The notes below the pieces were generated by a model. The model was not told where the DNA came from and ran no database searches. It worked only from the letters and a program-made list of their open reading frames with translations. Position numbers and translations under genes: made by a program. From the NCBI GenBank assembly GCA_028293405.1, contig JAQGOW010000058.1:1-5486 (forward strand): DNA of 5,486 bases. Direction: 5' to 3'. Each line of letters starts with the position of its first letter. Position 1 is the first letter of the stretch. Positions 1-5,355 of this stretch are shown in pieces. The stretch comes from Verrucomicrobiales bacterium. Lineage in GTDB: Bacteria > Verrucomicrobiota > Verrucomicrobiia > Limisphaerales > Palsa-1400.

Positions 1-1728
1 GCTGCAGTATTGAATGCATTAAGCCCCAGGGCGGTTGCAGGGCGACCAACTAAAGAAAAATGGTTGTTGGTGCATCCAAGCTCTCACAGTACAGCTAACG
101 ATGCAGTATTCCGGGCGCTAGGGTTTAGCATAATCTATGGGGAGACTCGTGAACTACTAGAATACTTCGGGTCCGGTCCGACTGTGGTTTCCGCCGTTGG
201 AAAAGTAAGCGATGTCCCAACAAAAAAGATGTTCCCTAAAGAAGCGGTTCCTAGGCTGGGCGAAACGCCGCTTCGGCCGGTTAAGGAGTTTTTCCTTGGA
301 GCCCCTCCTGAGTGGTCGGACATTTATTCTCAAACAATTCACCAGACCAGCCATTTTACATCAGCTAAAAACACTATTCTCGACTCTAAGAACCTTGCAC
401 TTGTTGGGGCTCCAGCATGTGGAAAGTCAACACTCCTGATGCAACTGGCTGCTGGTCTTGAGAGCAAAAAAAGAAAGCTTTTTATCGAGTCTTTAACCCC
501 GGAAAAAGCCGAAAATATTTGCGCAACCCTCGCGGGAGAACCATGTCTAATTTTCGTAGATAATTTCGCTGACTCGTTCGAAGGTATCGAGGTGTTGACG
601 AAAGCACCGAACGTCCAAGTAGTAGGAGCTGACCGGGATTTCAGTTTCGGACTAGTCTCTCATCGGACCAAGGATTTGAACTTCACGATAAGCGACGTGA
701 CGGAATTGACAGAGGCTGACTTACAAAAATGTGTTTCATCCATCCCTCCAGCACTTGCGGTCAAAGGCTTGCTTGACACGACATTTAAAAATAGGCCGTC
801 GCTTTTCGAAGTCATTGAAGCAAATGTTAACCAACCGAATCTCAAACGCCGCTTCAAGCGGGTTCTCTCTGAACTCGCCACTAGCGATGGACGCTTACTC
901 GATATGCTTATCATGTTATGCTACGTGTTCTCCTGCCGGACTCCCGTATCGATGGACATGTTGATTGCCTTTTGCAGGAACGAAACCCCGGATTGGAAGG
1001 AGGTTGCAAGTCTGCGACTACGTCTAGGAAGTATGATCACGGAGTACTTCGGTGAACATGCAGCCGCGGATCAGGATTACTTTTGTCCTCGATCGTCACA
1101 CGTTGCCGAAGCGGTCTTAGATGTAGTGCCAAGTATTGATTTGCGCCGAGTCTTGGAGCAGTTCCATCAAGAGGTTAGCGCGGCTAGAACTTGTCGATTC
1201 GATCTTTTTCGACGTAAGGCTTTCAGTGCTGATCTATTCTCCAAGGCGTTTCCAGATTGGCTCGAAGGTAAGGCATTTTACGAAAAACTCGTGGCTCGAG
1301 ATGCATCGCCATTCCTGTATCAACAAGCCGCACTTTATCTCAGTCACAAAGGTCGTCATTCAGAAGCATTTACCATGATTGATTTGGCTATCACCAGCAG
1401 TCGTGGCCGCGTTTGGTCTATTCGTAATTCTCATGCCATTATTCTGTTTCGTGCGAACATTGGTTTTGCTGACCAGGCGTCAGCTCGTAAATCATTGAAA
1501 AAAAGTATGGATACGCTGGCCGAATGTTACAAATGGGACAGGAGAAAGGCATTTCATGCATACTCATTTGGGCAGCAAGCCGTTCAGCTTTGGAATTATA
1601 TTAAGGACACGGAAACTGAAGCATTCATGCACCAAGCCAAAGTTTGGCTAGCTGAGGCTCTCGTTGAGGAACCTTGGAACCGGCAATGCCGATATCTGCT
1701 TCCTCAAATAGTTGGAATCACCGGTTAG
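1..1728 (+). CDS. SIR2-STAND-like P-loop NTPase, probable anti-phage defence protein (5' end outside window)
   Basis: The frame is open from base 1, so the gene very likely starts upstream; a TTG at 10 is the first possible start but is unlikely to be real. Residue numbers below count from that TTG. Residues 1-60 (EKWLLVHPS, then LGFSIIYGETRELLEYF) resemble the end of a SIR2-like domain. The linker FFLGAPPEWSDIY...TSHF precedes the NTPase, as I recall it in SIR2-STAND proteins. The Walker A motif is GAPACGKST (133-141), Walker B is CLIFVDN with Asp184, and a conserved VVGADRDFSF stretch follows. Residues 290-400 look helical or winged-helix, and 410-565 is a helical, TPR-like region (FLYQQAALYLSHKGRHSEAF). 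STAND proteins use the C-terminal repeats to sense a trigger, oligomerise with ATP and activate the N-terminal effector; SIR2 effectors destroy NAD+. The defence role is inferred from this architecture. The SIR2 catalytic residues are not in the window, so another effector is possible. Confidence 0.8.
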   Translation, partial: AAVLNALSPRAVAGRPTKEKWLLVHPSSHSTANDAVFRALGFSIIYGETRELLEYFGSGPTVVSAVGKVSDVPTKKMFPKEAVPRLGETPLRPVKEFFLGAPPEWSDIYSQTIHQTSHFTSAKNTILDSKNLALVGAPACGKSTLLMQLAAGLESKKRKLFIESLTPEKAENICATLAGEPCLIFVDNFADSFEGIEVLTKAPNVQVVGADRDFSFGLVSHRTKDLNFTISDVTELTEADLQKCVSSIPPALAVKGLLDTTFKNRPSLFEVIEANVNQPNLKRRFKRVLSELATSDGRLLDMLIMLCYVFSCRTPVSMDMLIAFCRNETPDWKEVASLRLRLGSMITEYFGEHAAADQDYFCPRSSHVAEAVLDVVPSIDLRRVLEQFHQEVSAARTCRFDLFRRKAFSADLFSKAFPDWLEGKAFYEKLVARDASPFLYQQAALYLSHKGRHSEAFTMIDLAITSSRGRVWSIRNSHAIILFRANIGFADQASARKSLKKSMDTLAECYKWDRRKAFHAYSFGQQAVQLWNYIKDTETEAFMHQAKVWLAEALVEEPWNRQCRYLLPQIVGITG

Positions 1729-1731
1729 ATT

Positions 1732-1757
1732 CCAAACGAATCAGTTTGGTTGTTTTT
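1732..1757 (+). terminator. Intrinsic terminator of the STAND gene
   Basis: A perfect 6-bp stem CCAAAC / GTTTGG (1732-1737 with 1744-1749) and a 6-base loop GAATCA are followed by TTGTTTTT. It begins 4 bases after the TAG stop. The stem has only 50% GC, so it may be weak, but its position and U-run fit a Rho-independent terminator. It would separate this gene from the convergent hydrolase gene. Confidence 0.6.
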
Positions 1758-1772
1758 GAATTAAACTGAAGA

Positions 1773-1805
1773 TTAACTCCTTCGTCGCCGCTTCGCGAAA
1801 GTGAA
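1773..1805. repeat. 33-bp direct repeat, copy 1
   Basis: This stretch, starting TTAACTCCTTCGTCGCC and ending TTCGCGAAAGTGAA, is identical base for base to 3030-3062 and in the same orientation. It contains the palindrome TTCGCGAA. On the - strand CTTTCG and CGAAGG can form a short stem with one G-T pair, and this copy lies 50 bp beyond the stop of the hydrolase gene, so it could also act in the 3' end of that transcript. I recall similar TTCGCGAA-containing repeats spread through planctomycete genomes, but could not search for it. Confidence 0.85.
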
Positions 1806-1854
1806 TCTGCGATTGAGGAGTCGCTATCTGACGATTTGAAAGACTGTCGCTGGA

Positions 1855-2922
1855 TTACTGGCTGCTTTCGGTCAGCATATACGTCCACACCCCTTCCCAG
1901 CGAATGGCGTTTTTTGTGCTGACGGGAGATCCGTGAGCGATCTTGGCACCGTCGCTTACTTCGCCGGCGACTGTGACCTCTGGATAGCTGGTGTAAAGTA
2001 TTCTGGCGTGATTGTAAGGAGGTGGTTGTGCATCCACTTCCGTAGGCGAACCGAATGCACTTAGTCCCAAGGCATCGAGGTTTTGTAGTAGCTGTTTGGG
2101 TGTGCAACCTTTTGGGTCTTGATGGTGGTTGAATGCGAAAAAGCGTGATTTGGGAGTCGCTGATTTTTCGCCATGCCAGGCAGCTGGTGCGTTGAGTCTG
2201 TTGTTGTAGTCTTTGGGAGAGCCGAAGCAGATGACGCGTGCGACTGGATGTTTTATTCCCATAAGCGCAGCGTGGCCGCCTCCTTGGGATTGACCAGCAA
2301 TGGCGATGGATTTCCATTTTAGGGAGCCGTCGGCAGTCAGGAATTGTTCCCAATTTTCTCTGGGCCGCTTTTGTTGTAAGAGGCGGAGCAATTTGATGAG
2401 ACGGTTTTCAATGCTTTCGGCGGGGTCGATGGAGATTTTGCTTTGGCCGTCCCGGTAAGTTGCGTTACCGCCGCGAATGATCGCCATTCGAAATTTTTCG
2501 AATGACTGCGGATTGCTGTCGTTTCTACAGACGGTGGCCGGGGTGTCATCCGGGTACATGAGGTTCATCGCGTGATAGCCTAAATCAGCAGCAAGGTTTA
2601 AAAAACCCTTCGCACCATCTGCTTTGCCACCAGTGCCAGGCAGGAATACCAAAAGCTCGTGCCGATCTTGAGATAAGTTTTCTGTATGTTCGACGATAAT
2701 GTCCCTGTTTACGTAGACCCAGTGCGGGTCGGTGAATGTTTTGATTTTTGGGTCGGTCGCCGACGGTGTTATTGAGAACGAGGTTACTGCCGCGAGGCCG
2801 ACGGTTGTGCTTAGGATTAATGTCAGAACTATGTCCTCATGTTCGCAGAGTGGTGATTTGGAATGCGGTTGGAGTGATCGGCACGGAGCGGCAGTGGTTT
2901 CGTGCAGCGTGAATTTGCGCAT
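1855..2922 (-). CDS. Secreted or membrane-anchored alpha/beta hydrolase, BPSS1187-like
   Basis: The protein has 355 residues with an alpha/beta-hydrolase core. A probable oxyanion-hole strand LLVFLPGTGG (90-99) is followed by the nucleophile elbow GQSQGG (Ser212), a candidate acid in NHHQD (Asp269) and a candidate base in IAHGS (His330), in the order expected for a Ser-Asp-His triad. The general layout resembles the BPSS1187 family, whose substrates are not established, so an esterase- or lipase-like activity is all that can be said. A hydrophobic stretch at 31-50 looks like a signal peptide core or membrane anchor, which would place the enzyme outside the cytoplasm. It follows an unusually long N-region of about 30 residues. 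The ATG at 2922 is chosen because it is the only upstream ATG in frame and has AAGGA 11 bases before it. The gene stands alone, convergent with the STAND gene and divergent from the VOC gene. Confidence 0.82.
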   Translation of the reverse strand: MRKFTLHETTAAPCRSLQPHSKSPLCEHEDIVLTLILSTTVGLAAVTSFSITPSATDPKIKTFTDPHWVYVNRDIIVEHTENLSQDRHELLVFLPGTGGKADGAKGFLNLAADLGYHAMNLMYPDDTPATVCRNDSNPQSFEKFRMAIIRGGNATYRDGQSKISIDPAESIENRLIKLLRLLQQKRPRENWEQFLTADGSLKWKSIAIAGQSQGGGHAALMGIKHPVARVICFGSPKDYNNRLNAPAAWHGEKSATPKSRFFAFNHHQDPKGCTPKQLLQNLDALGLSAFGSPTEVDAQPPPYNHARILYTSYPEVTVAGEVSDGAKIAHGSPVSTKNAIRWEGVWTYMLTESSQ

Positions 2923-2933
2923 CGGTGCAGTAA

Positions 2934-2938
2934 TCCTT
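2934..2938 (-). promoter_or_regulatory. Ribosome binding site of the hydrolase gene
   Basis: On the - strand this reads AAGGA and lies 11 bases before the ATG. The spacing is a little long, but it is the best purine-rich site available and supports the start at 2922. Confidence 0.4.
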
Positions 2939-2978
2939 AATATGAAGCGTTTGTGCCATAGTGCGTTTGTATTCGGTC

Positions 2979-3007
2979 ATCGTAGCTAGCGAGGGGAAAT
3001 GCGCCAA
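2979..3007 (-). promoter_or_regulatory. Candidate sigma-70-type promoter of the hydrolase gene
   Basis: On the - strand TTGGCG and TACGAT are separated by exactly 17 bases; each matches four of the six consensus bases. It would start transcription about 50 bases before the ATG. Support is by pattern only. Confidence 0.33.
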
Positions 3008-3029
3008 AATAAAATATGGGAGTGGAATC

Positions 3030-3062
3030 TTAACTCCTTCGTCGCCGCTTCGCGAAAGTGAA
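3030..3062. repeat. 33-bp direct repeat, copy 2
   Basis: It is identical to 1773-1805 and in the same orientation. The identity stops at both ends (the following bases are ACTTCG here and TCTGCG at copy 1), so it is a discrete unit. The two copies are 1257 bp apart start to start and enclose the whole hydrolase gene with its candidate promoter. Confidence 0.85.
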
Positions 3063-3096
3063 ACTTCGTTTGATGTTCTGGGTCCCAGCGTTGAAA

Positions 3097-3109
3097 CCCG
3101 AACGTCGGG
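3097..3109. repeat. Short hairpin in the intergenic repeat region
   Basis: A perfect 5-bp GC-rich stem, CCCGA paired with TCGGG, encloses the loop ACG. No U-run follows on the + strand, so it is not an obvious terminator. It may be part of a degenerate dispersed repeat. Confidence 0.35.
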
Positions 3110-3225
3110 CTGGCATTGGGCAAATTTTCAGGTCGCCCGTATCCGGACACAAAGGCGTCGGGACTCGCTTCGCGCGCGCGGTTTTGATGTTCGAGTTGCC
3201 CGCAAGGCATTGGCGGTATCGTCAG

Positions 3226-3295
3226 CACGGACGTGCACGGACTCGCACGGACGTGCACGGACACGCACGGACACGCACGGACACGCACGGACAAG
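3226..3295. repeat. Tandem array, seven 10-bp units
   Basis: Seven consecutive units begin CACGGAC and differ only in the last three bases: GTG, TCG, GTG, ACG, ACG, ACG, AAG. The three identical central units and the diverged edges are typical of growth by slippage or unequal exchange. Units ending GTG create the palindrome CGTGCACG at 3232-3239 and 3252-3259. Because 10 is not a multiple of 3, the array would read through all three frames, which argues against a coding role. The period is close to one DNA helical turn. Confidence 0.9.
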
Positions 3296-3409
3296 TCTCA
3301 GCCGGAGGGCTGGAATCGAAGATCGAAAATCGAGCTGGCCAAAAATCTTGTTCGGCTTTTAAGAATATGCGAACAGTTGTCGTGTATCAGTTGTTAGCCG
3401 GAATTCTGT

Positions 3410-3772
3410 ATGCAACATGTAACTGGAATTGGGGGCGTATTCTTCCGTGCACAGGACCCGAAAGCGGTGGCCCAGTGGTATAAGGAACATCTCGGGATTG
3501 ATCTCGCGCCAGCCGATTACGGCGAGAAGCCATGGTCGCAACAGGCAGGGCCGACAATCTTTGCACCGTTCCCACAGGACAGCGCACATTTTGGCGATGC
3601 GAAAAAGCAGTGGATGATCAATTTTCGCGTGAAGGATCTCGATGCACTGGTGGAGCAGCTTCGAGCTACAAACATTCATGTTTCCGTGGATCCGGAGCAG
3701 TATCCGAACGGACGCTTTGCCCGCCTGCATGATCCGGAAGGAAATCCGATTGAGCTATGGGAACCGGAATGA
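3410..3772 (+). CDS. VOC (glyoxalase/bleomycin-resistance fold) family protein
   Basis: At 120 residues this matches a single VOC domain made of two beta-alpha-beta-beta-beta halves. The first half begins GIGGVFFRAQDPKAVAQWYKEHLGI (read in two parts: strand GIGGVFFRAQD, then helix WYKEHLGI), and the second has MINFRVKDLDALVEQL and ends LHDPEGNPIELWEP, a characteristic VOC finish. The usual first-strand histidine metal ligand is replaced (GIGG), while the final-strand Glu (ELWEP) remains, so metal binding by the standard set is uncertain. VOC proteins include lyases, isomerases, dioxygenases and binding proteins, so no reaction can be assigned. It contains no cysteine, which argues against the ArsI C-As lyase. 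The start at 3410 is the only ATG near the first strand, and its upstream sequence has no good Shine-Dalgarno. It lies 233 bp before arsR and probably forms its own unit. Confidence 0.85.
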   Translation: MQHVTGIGGVFFRAQDPKAVAQWYKEHLGIDLAPADYGEKPWSQQAGPTIFAPFPQDSAHFGDAKKQWMINFRVKDLDALVEQLRATNIHVSVDPEQYPNGRFARLHDPEGNPIELWEPE

Positions 3773-3886
3773 GAGTGGCTAACTACATGACATTCTCGTG
3801 TCTTCCCTGCGGGATTCAGAAGCCATTATAGACGGGGCGCATCATGAAACTGCTACCGATTTTGTGCTTGCGATGGCTTGGTCTGT

Positions 3887-3926
3887 TTGGAAACCGGCGA
3901 TACGGCAGGTTGGAAACCTGCGATAC
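3887..3926. repeat. Imperfect tandem repeat with internal hairpin, likely a dispersed intergenic element
   Basis: Two 17-base units, TTGGAAACCGGCGATAC (3887-3903) and TTGGAAACCTGCGATAC (3910-3926), differ at one base and are 23 bases apart. Between and across them lies a perfect 7-bp hairpin, GCAGGTT / AACCTGC with loop GGA (3905-3921). I recall units with a GCAGGTTGGAAACCTGC core as frequent between genes in Verrucomicrobiota. This is memory, not a search. It has no U-run, so it is not a classical terminator. Confidence 0.6.
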
Positions 3927-3943
3927 ATTAACCTGAGCGGTCC

Positions 3944-3950
3944 GGAGGTG
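3944..3950 (+). promoter_or_regulatory. Strong Shine-Dalgarno before a 20-codon ORF
   Basis: GGAGGTG lies 6 bases before the ATG at 3957. It is the best ribosome binding site in the whole window, and it serves a tiny ORF and not any of the recognisable genes. Confidence 0.5.
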
Positions 3951-3956
3951 GGCGAA

Positions 3957-4019
3957 ATGGAAGGCGCGTTGACATATTCCTGTGCGGGTATATGCTCGTG
4001 GTGGGATGAAGCTGGTTGA
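3957..4019 (+). CDS. Possible 20-residue leader peptide overlapping the arsR start
   Basis: The ORF begins at an ATG with a near-ideal Shine-Dalgarno and ends with TGA at 4017-4019, inside the arsR coding sequence in another frame and overlapping it by 14 bases. The peptide includes TYSCAGICSWWDE, with two cysteines and two tryptophans. If transcribed, its translation would deliver ribosomes to the arsR ATG, which has no strong site of its own. The main arsR promoter proposed below lies inside this ORF, so the two readings compete. No family is recognisable, and it may be chance. Confidence 0.3.
   Translation: MEGALTYSCAGICSWWDEAG
3969..3996 (+). promoter_or_regulatory. Candidate promoter of the ars operon
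   Basis: A perfect -35 TTGACA (3969-3974) and a -10-like TATGCT (3991-3996, four of six matches) are separated by 16 bases. Transcription would begin within a few bases of the arsR ATG at 4006, giving an almost leaderless mRNA. This agrees with the lack of a good Shine-Dalgarno there. Confidence 0.45.
3973..3994. promoter_or_regulatory. Candidate ArsR operator dyad
   Basis: CATAT (3973-3977) and ATATG (3990-3994) form a perfect inverted repeat with a 12-base gap. The dyad overlaps the end of the -35 and the -10 of the proposed promoter, the place where ArsR/SmtB repressors usually bind to block transcription of their own operon. Each arm is only 5 bp, so chance is possible. Confidence 0.4.
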
Positions 4020-4386
4020 AATCTATAAATGCATGTGCGATGAGACGCGGTTGCGCATTCTGCATCTGCTAACACACGGGCCGCTTTGCGTTTGTCATTT
4101 TCAGGACATTCTTGGCGTTCCTCAGGTGGCGGTTTCCAAGCATCTGGCGTATTTGCGCAAACACGGGATGGTGCTCGCGCAACGGCATGAGCAATGGATG
4201 GTTTATCAGCTTCCCGATAAAAAACCCAAGGAACTGCATCTGCAATTGCAATGTTTGCAGGATTGCGTTCAGACGCATGCAGAATTTCGCGATGATTTGA
4301 AACGCCTGCGGAAGGTGCGGTGCGGGTGTGATTGGCTGCCAACGGTGCCGTCGGAGTCCGGCAAAACGAAAGTAAACCGAACATGA
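4006..4386 (+). CDS. arsR: ArsR/SmtB family arsenite-responsive repressor
   Basis: The protein has 126 residues and a winged-helix domain at about 5-70 (ETRLRILHLL, the recognition region VAVSKHLAYLRKHGMV, then the wing to WMVYQLP). The motif LCVCHF places Cys28 and Cys30 at the start of the DNA-binding helix pair. This is the site of the As(III)-binding cysteines in E. coli-type ArsR, where metal binding releases the operator. Further cysteines occur at 83, 87, 106 and 108 (CGC near the C-terminus) and may add metal ligands. The ATG at 4006 is chosen because the family usually begins MKLVEIYK-like; a GTG at 3982 in frame would add eight residues and fall inside the proposed promoter. The gene leads an operon and overlaps the next gene by 4 bases (ATGA). 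It should repress the operon until arsenite, or possibly antimonite, is present. Confidence 0.92.
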   Translation: MKLVEIYKCMCDETRLRILHLLTHGPLCVCHFQDILGVPQVAVSKHLAYLRKHGMVLAQRHEQWMVYQLPDKKPKELHLQLQCLQDCVQTHAEFRDDLKRLRKVRCGCDWLPTVPSESGKTKVNRT

Positions 4387-4856
4387 AGATATCGGAATTC
4401 AAAAAACTACTGGTTGAACATTCAACGAAGAACGTCCGATTTGTGTTGCCCATCGGCAGCAAGGTGCCGCCACACGCACACGTTACCGAGGTCGCGCGGA
4501 TCGATAAGCGGTTTGTGGATTGCGGCGGAACGTTCCGCACGGAATCGGTTTGCCGATTGCAGACTTGGTTTCAGAACGACACGGAGCATCGGCTGACGGC
4601 GGGCAAGCTGGCTGGCATTTTAGACAAGGCTGGTTCGTTCCTGGGCAAAGATGATTTGGAAGTGGATGTGGAATATGAAGCGCCGTTTATTTCGCAGTTT
4701 CCTATCGAGAGTATCGAGGCGGACGGTGAGAGCCTGGTGTTGCAGCTCGGACTGAAGCACACGGCGTGTTTGGCCGAGGACAAATGTATGCCGCCGAAGC
4801 CGATTTCATTTGAGGCAATCCCGACGTTTAAAGCTCCTCAAAAGTGCTGCGGATAA
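4383..4856 (+). CDS. DUF6428 family protein of the ars operon
   Basis: The 157-residue protein starts KISEFKKLLVEH, has the conserved block VTEVARIDKRFVDCGGTFR (31-52 region), then LQTWFQNDTEHRLTAGKLAGIL and an acidic strand region around 88-105. This pattern matches my recollection of DUF6428, a family of unknown function often found beside arsR. It has no signal peptide or membrane segment, so it is probably cytoplasmic. Cysteines are at 47, 57, 129, 135, 155 and 156; the tail has KHTACLAEDKCMPP and ends KCCG, which would suit As(III) binding. The ATG at 4383 overlaps the arsR stop as ATGA, which suggests translational coupling; an upstream TTG at 4332 in frame would overlap arsR more deeply and is less likely. 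arsC follows after 3 bases. A role as an arsenite chaperone or accessory is inference. Confidence 0.82.
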   Translation: MKISEFKKLLVEHSTKNVRFVLPIGSKVPPHAHVTEVARIDKRFVDCGGTFRTESVCRLQTWFQNDTEHRLTAGKLAGILDKAGSFLGKDDLEVDVEYEAPFISQFPIESIEADGESLVLQLGLKHTACLAEDKCMPPKPISFEAIPTFKAPQKCCG

Positions 4857-4859
4857 TTT

Positions 4860-5300
4860 ATGACGAAACCTACAGCTTTGATTTTGTGCACCGGTAATTC
4901 GTGCCGGAGTCATTTGGCCGAAGGAATCCTCAGGGCTGCGGCCGGCGATATGTTGGATGTGCAAAGTGCCGGGTCCAAACCGGCTGGTTATGTGCATCCG
5001 TTGGCGATCAAGGTCATGGCCGAAATCGGCATCGATATTGCCGGACATCGGTCGAAGCATCTTAACGAATTTCTGAACCAGCCAATTGAAACCGTGATCA
5101 CGGTTTGCGGCAATGCGGACCAAGCGTGTCCGATATTTCCAGGGCAAGTGAATCGCCATCACTGGGGTTTTTACGATCCTGCCCACGCGGAAGGTTCTGA
5201 CGAAGAAAAACTCGAGGTGTTCAGACGCGTGCGCGATGAGATACGTCGAGTGTTCGAAGCGTATGCAGCCGGGCGCAAGGACCAGTTGAAAGCTAAGTAA
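4860..5300 (+). CDS. arsC: Arsenate reductase, thioredoxin-coupled type (LMW-phosphatase fold)
   Basis: The enzyme reduces arsenate to arsenite in the cytoplasm. The 146 residues match the family length. The phosphatase loop CTGNSCRS (10-17) supplies the nucleophile Cys10 and Arg16. The downstream pair in [11 protein letters not shown] (Cys83 and Cys90) provides the disulfide relay, and YDPA (Asp106) gives the general acid. This Cys10/Cys83/Cys90 set is that of the Staphylococcus/Bacillus ArsC, which is recycled by thioredoxin. A mycothiol- or glutaredoxin-linked reductase would lack this relay or have another fold. It also has Cys15 in the loop, as B. subtilis ArsC does. The gene begins 3 bases after the DUF6428 stop and has no clear Shine-Dalgarno, so it is probably translated by coupling. 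The acr3 gene follows after a 55-base gap. Confidence 0.93.
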   Translation: MTKPTALILCTGNSCRSHLAEGILRAAAGDMLDVQSAGSKPAGYVHPLAIKVMAEIGIDIAGHRSKHLNEFLNQPIETVITVCGNADQACPIFPGQVNRHHWGFYDPAHAEGSDEEKLEVFRRVRDEIRRVFEAYAAGRKDQLKAK

Positions 5301-5355
5301 TCAACGTAAACGATGATCGACGGCGCTCCACACTGTTTCTTTATCTTTTCTTTTT

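Larger units (their letters stand above)
2923..3409. other. 487-bp gene-free region rich in short repeats
   Basis: This stretch lies between the divergent hydrolase and VOC genes. From left to right it holds the hydrolase promoter and ribosome site, copy 2 of the 33-bp repeat (3030-3062), a hairpin CCCGA-ACG-TCGGG (3097-3109), an alternating CGCGCGCGCG tract (3171-3180), a seven-unit 10-bp tandem array (3226-3295) and a small GATCGAA/AATCGA-type repetition near 3317-3334. Open frames across it on both strands encode low-complexity Arg/Thr/His-rich peptides generated by the tandem array, without recognisable domains or ribosome sites, so I treat it as noncoding. I found no convincing promoter for the VOC gene in it. 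Confidence 0.7.

Noticed and set aside
1718..2353. Long open frame on the - strand, 211 codons, rich in Arg/Ser/Gln
   Set aside because: It lies out of frame within the hydrolase gene, has low-complexity composition and no recognisable domain; the hydrolase frame has a complete catalytic triad.
1773..3062. Insertion sequence bounded by the 33-bp repeats
   Set aside because: The repeats are direct, not inverted, and the enclosed gene is a hydrolase, not a transposase; a cassette or dispersed repeat is the more careful reading.
3226..3295. CRISPR array
   Set aside because: The units are 10 bp and contiguous, with no spacers and no cas genes nearby.
2961..3483. Overlapping open frames across the tandem array on both strands
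   Set aside because: Their peptides are mostly translations of the 10-bp repeat (Arg-Thr-His-Gly strings) with no ribosome site, and they run into the VOC gene in the wrong frame.
3410..3772. Possible ArsI-type C-As lyase, because a VOC gene lies beside ars genes
   Set aside because: The protein has no cysteine at all, while ArsI needs a cysteine pair for trivalent organoarsenical binding.
3844..3936. Small ORF of 30 codons starting MKLLPILCLRWLG
   Set aside because: It looks like a short signal sequence but runs into the dispersed repeat and stops; it has no clear Shine-Dalgarno and no family.
3842..4540. 232-codon open frame on the - strand opposite arsR
   Set aside because: It is the antisense shadow of arsR and DUF6428, with no domain or ribosome site.
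4806..5186. 126-codon open frame on the - strand opposite arsC
   Set aside because: It is an antisense shadow of arsC, whose catalytic motifs are intact on the + strand.
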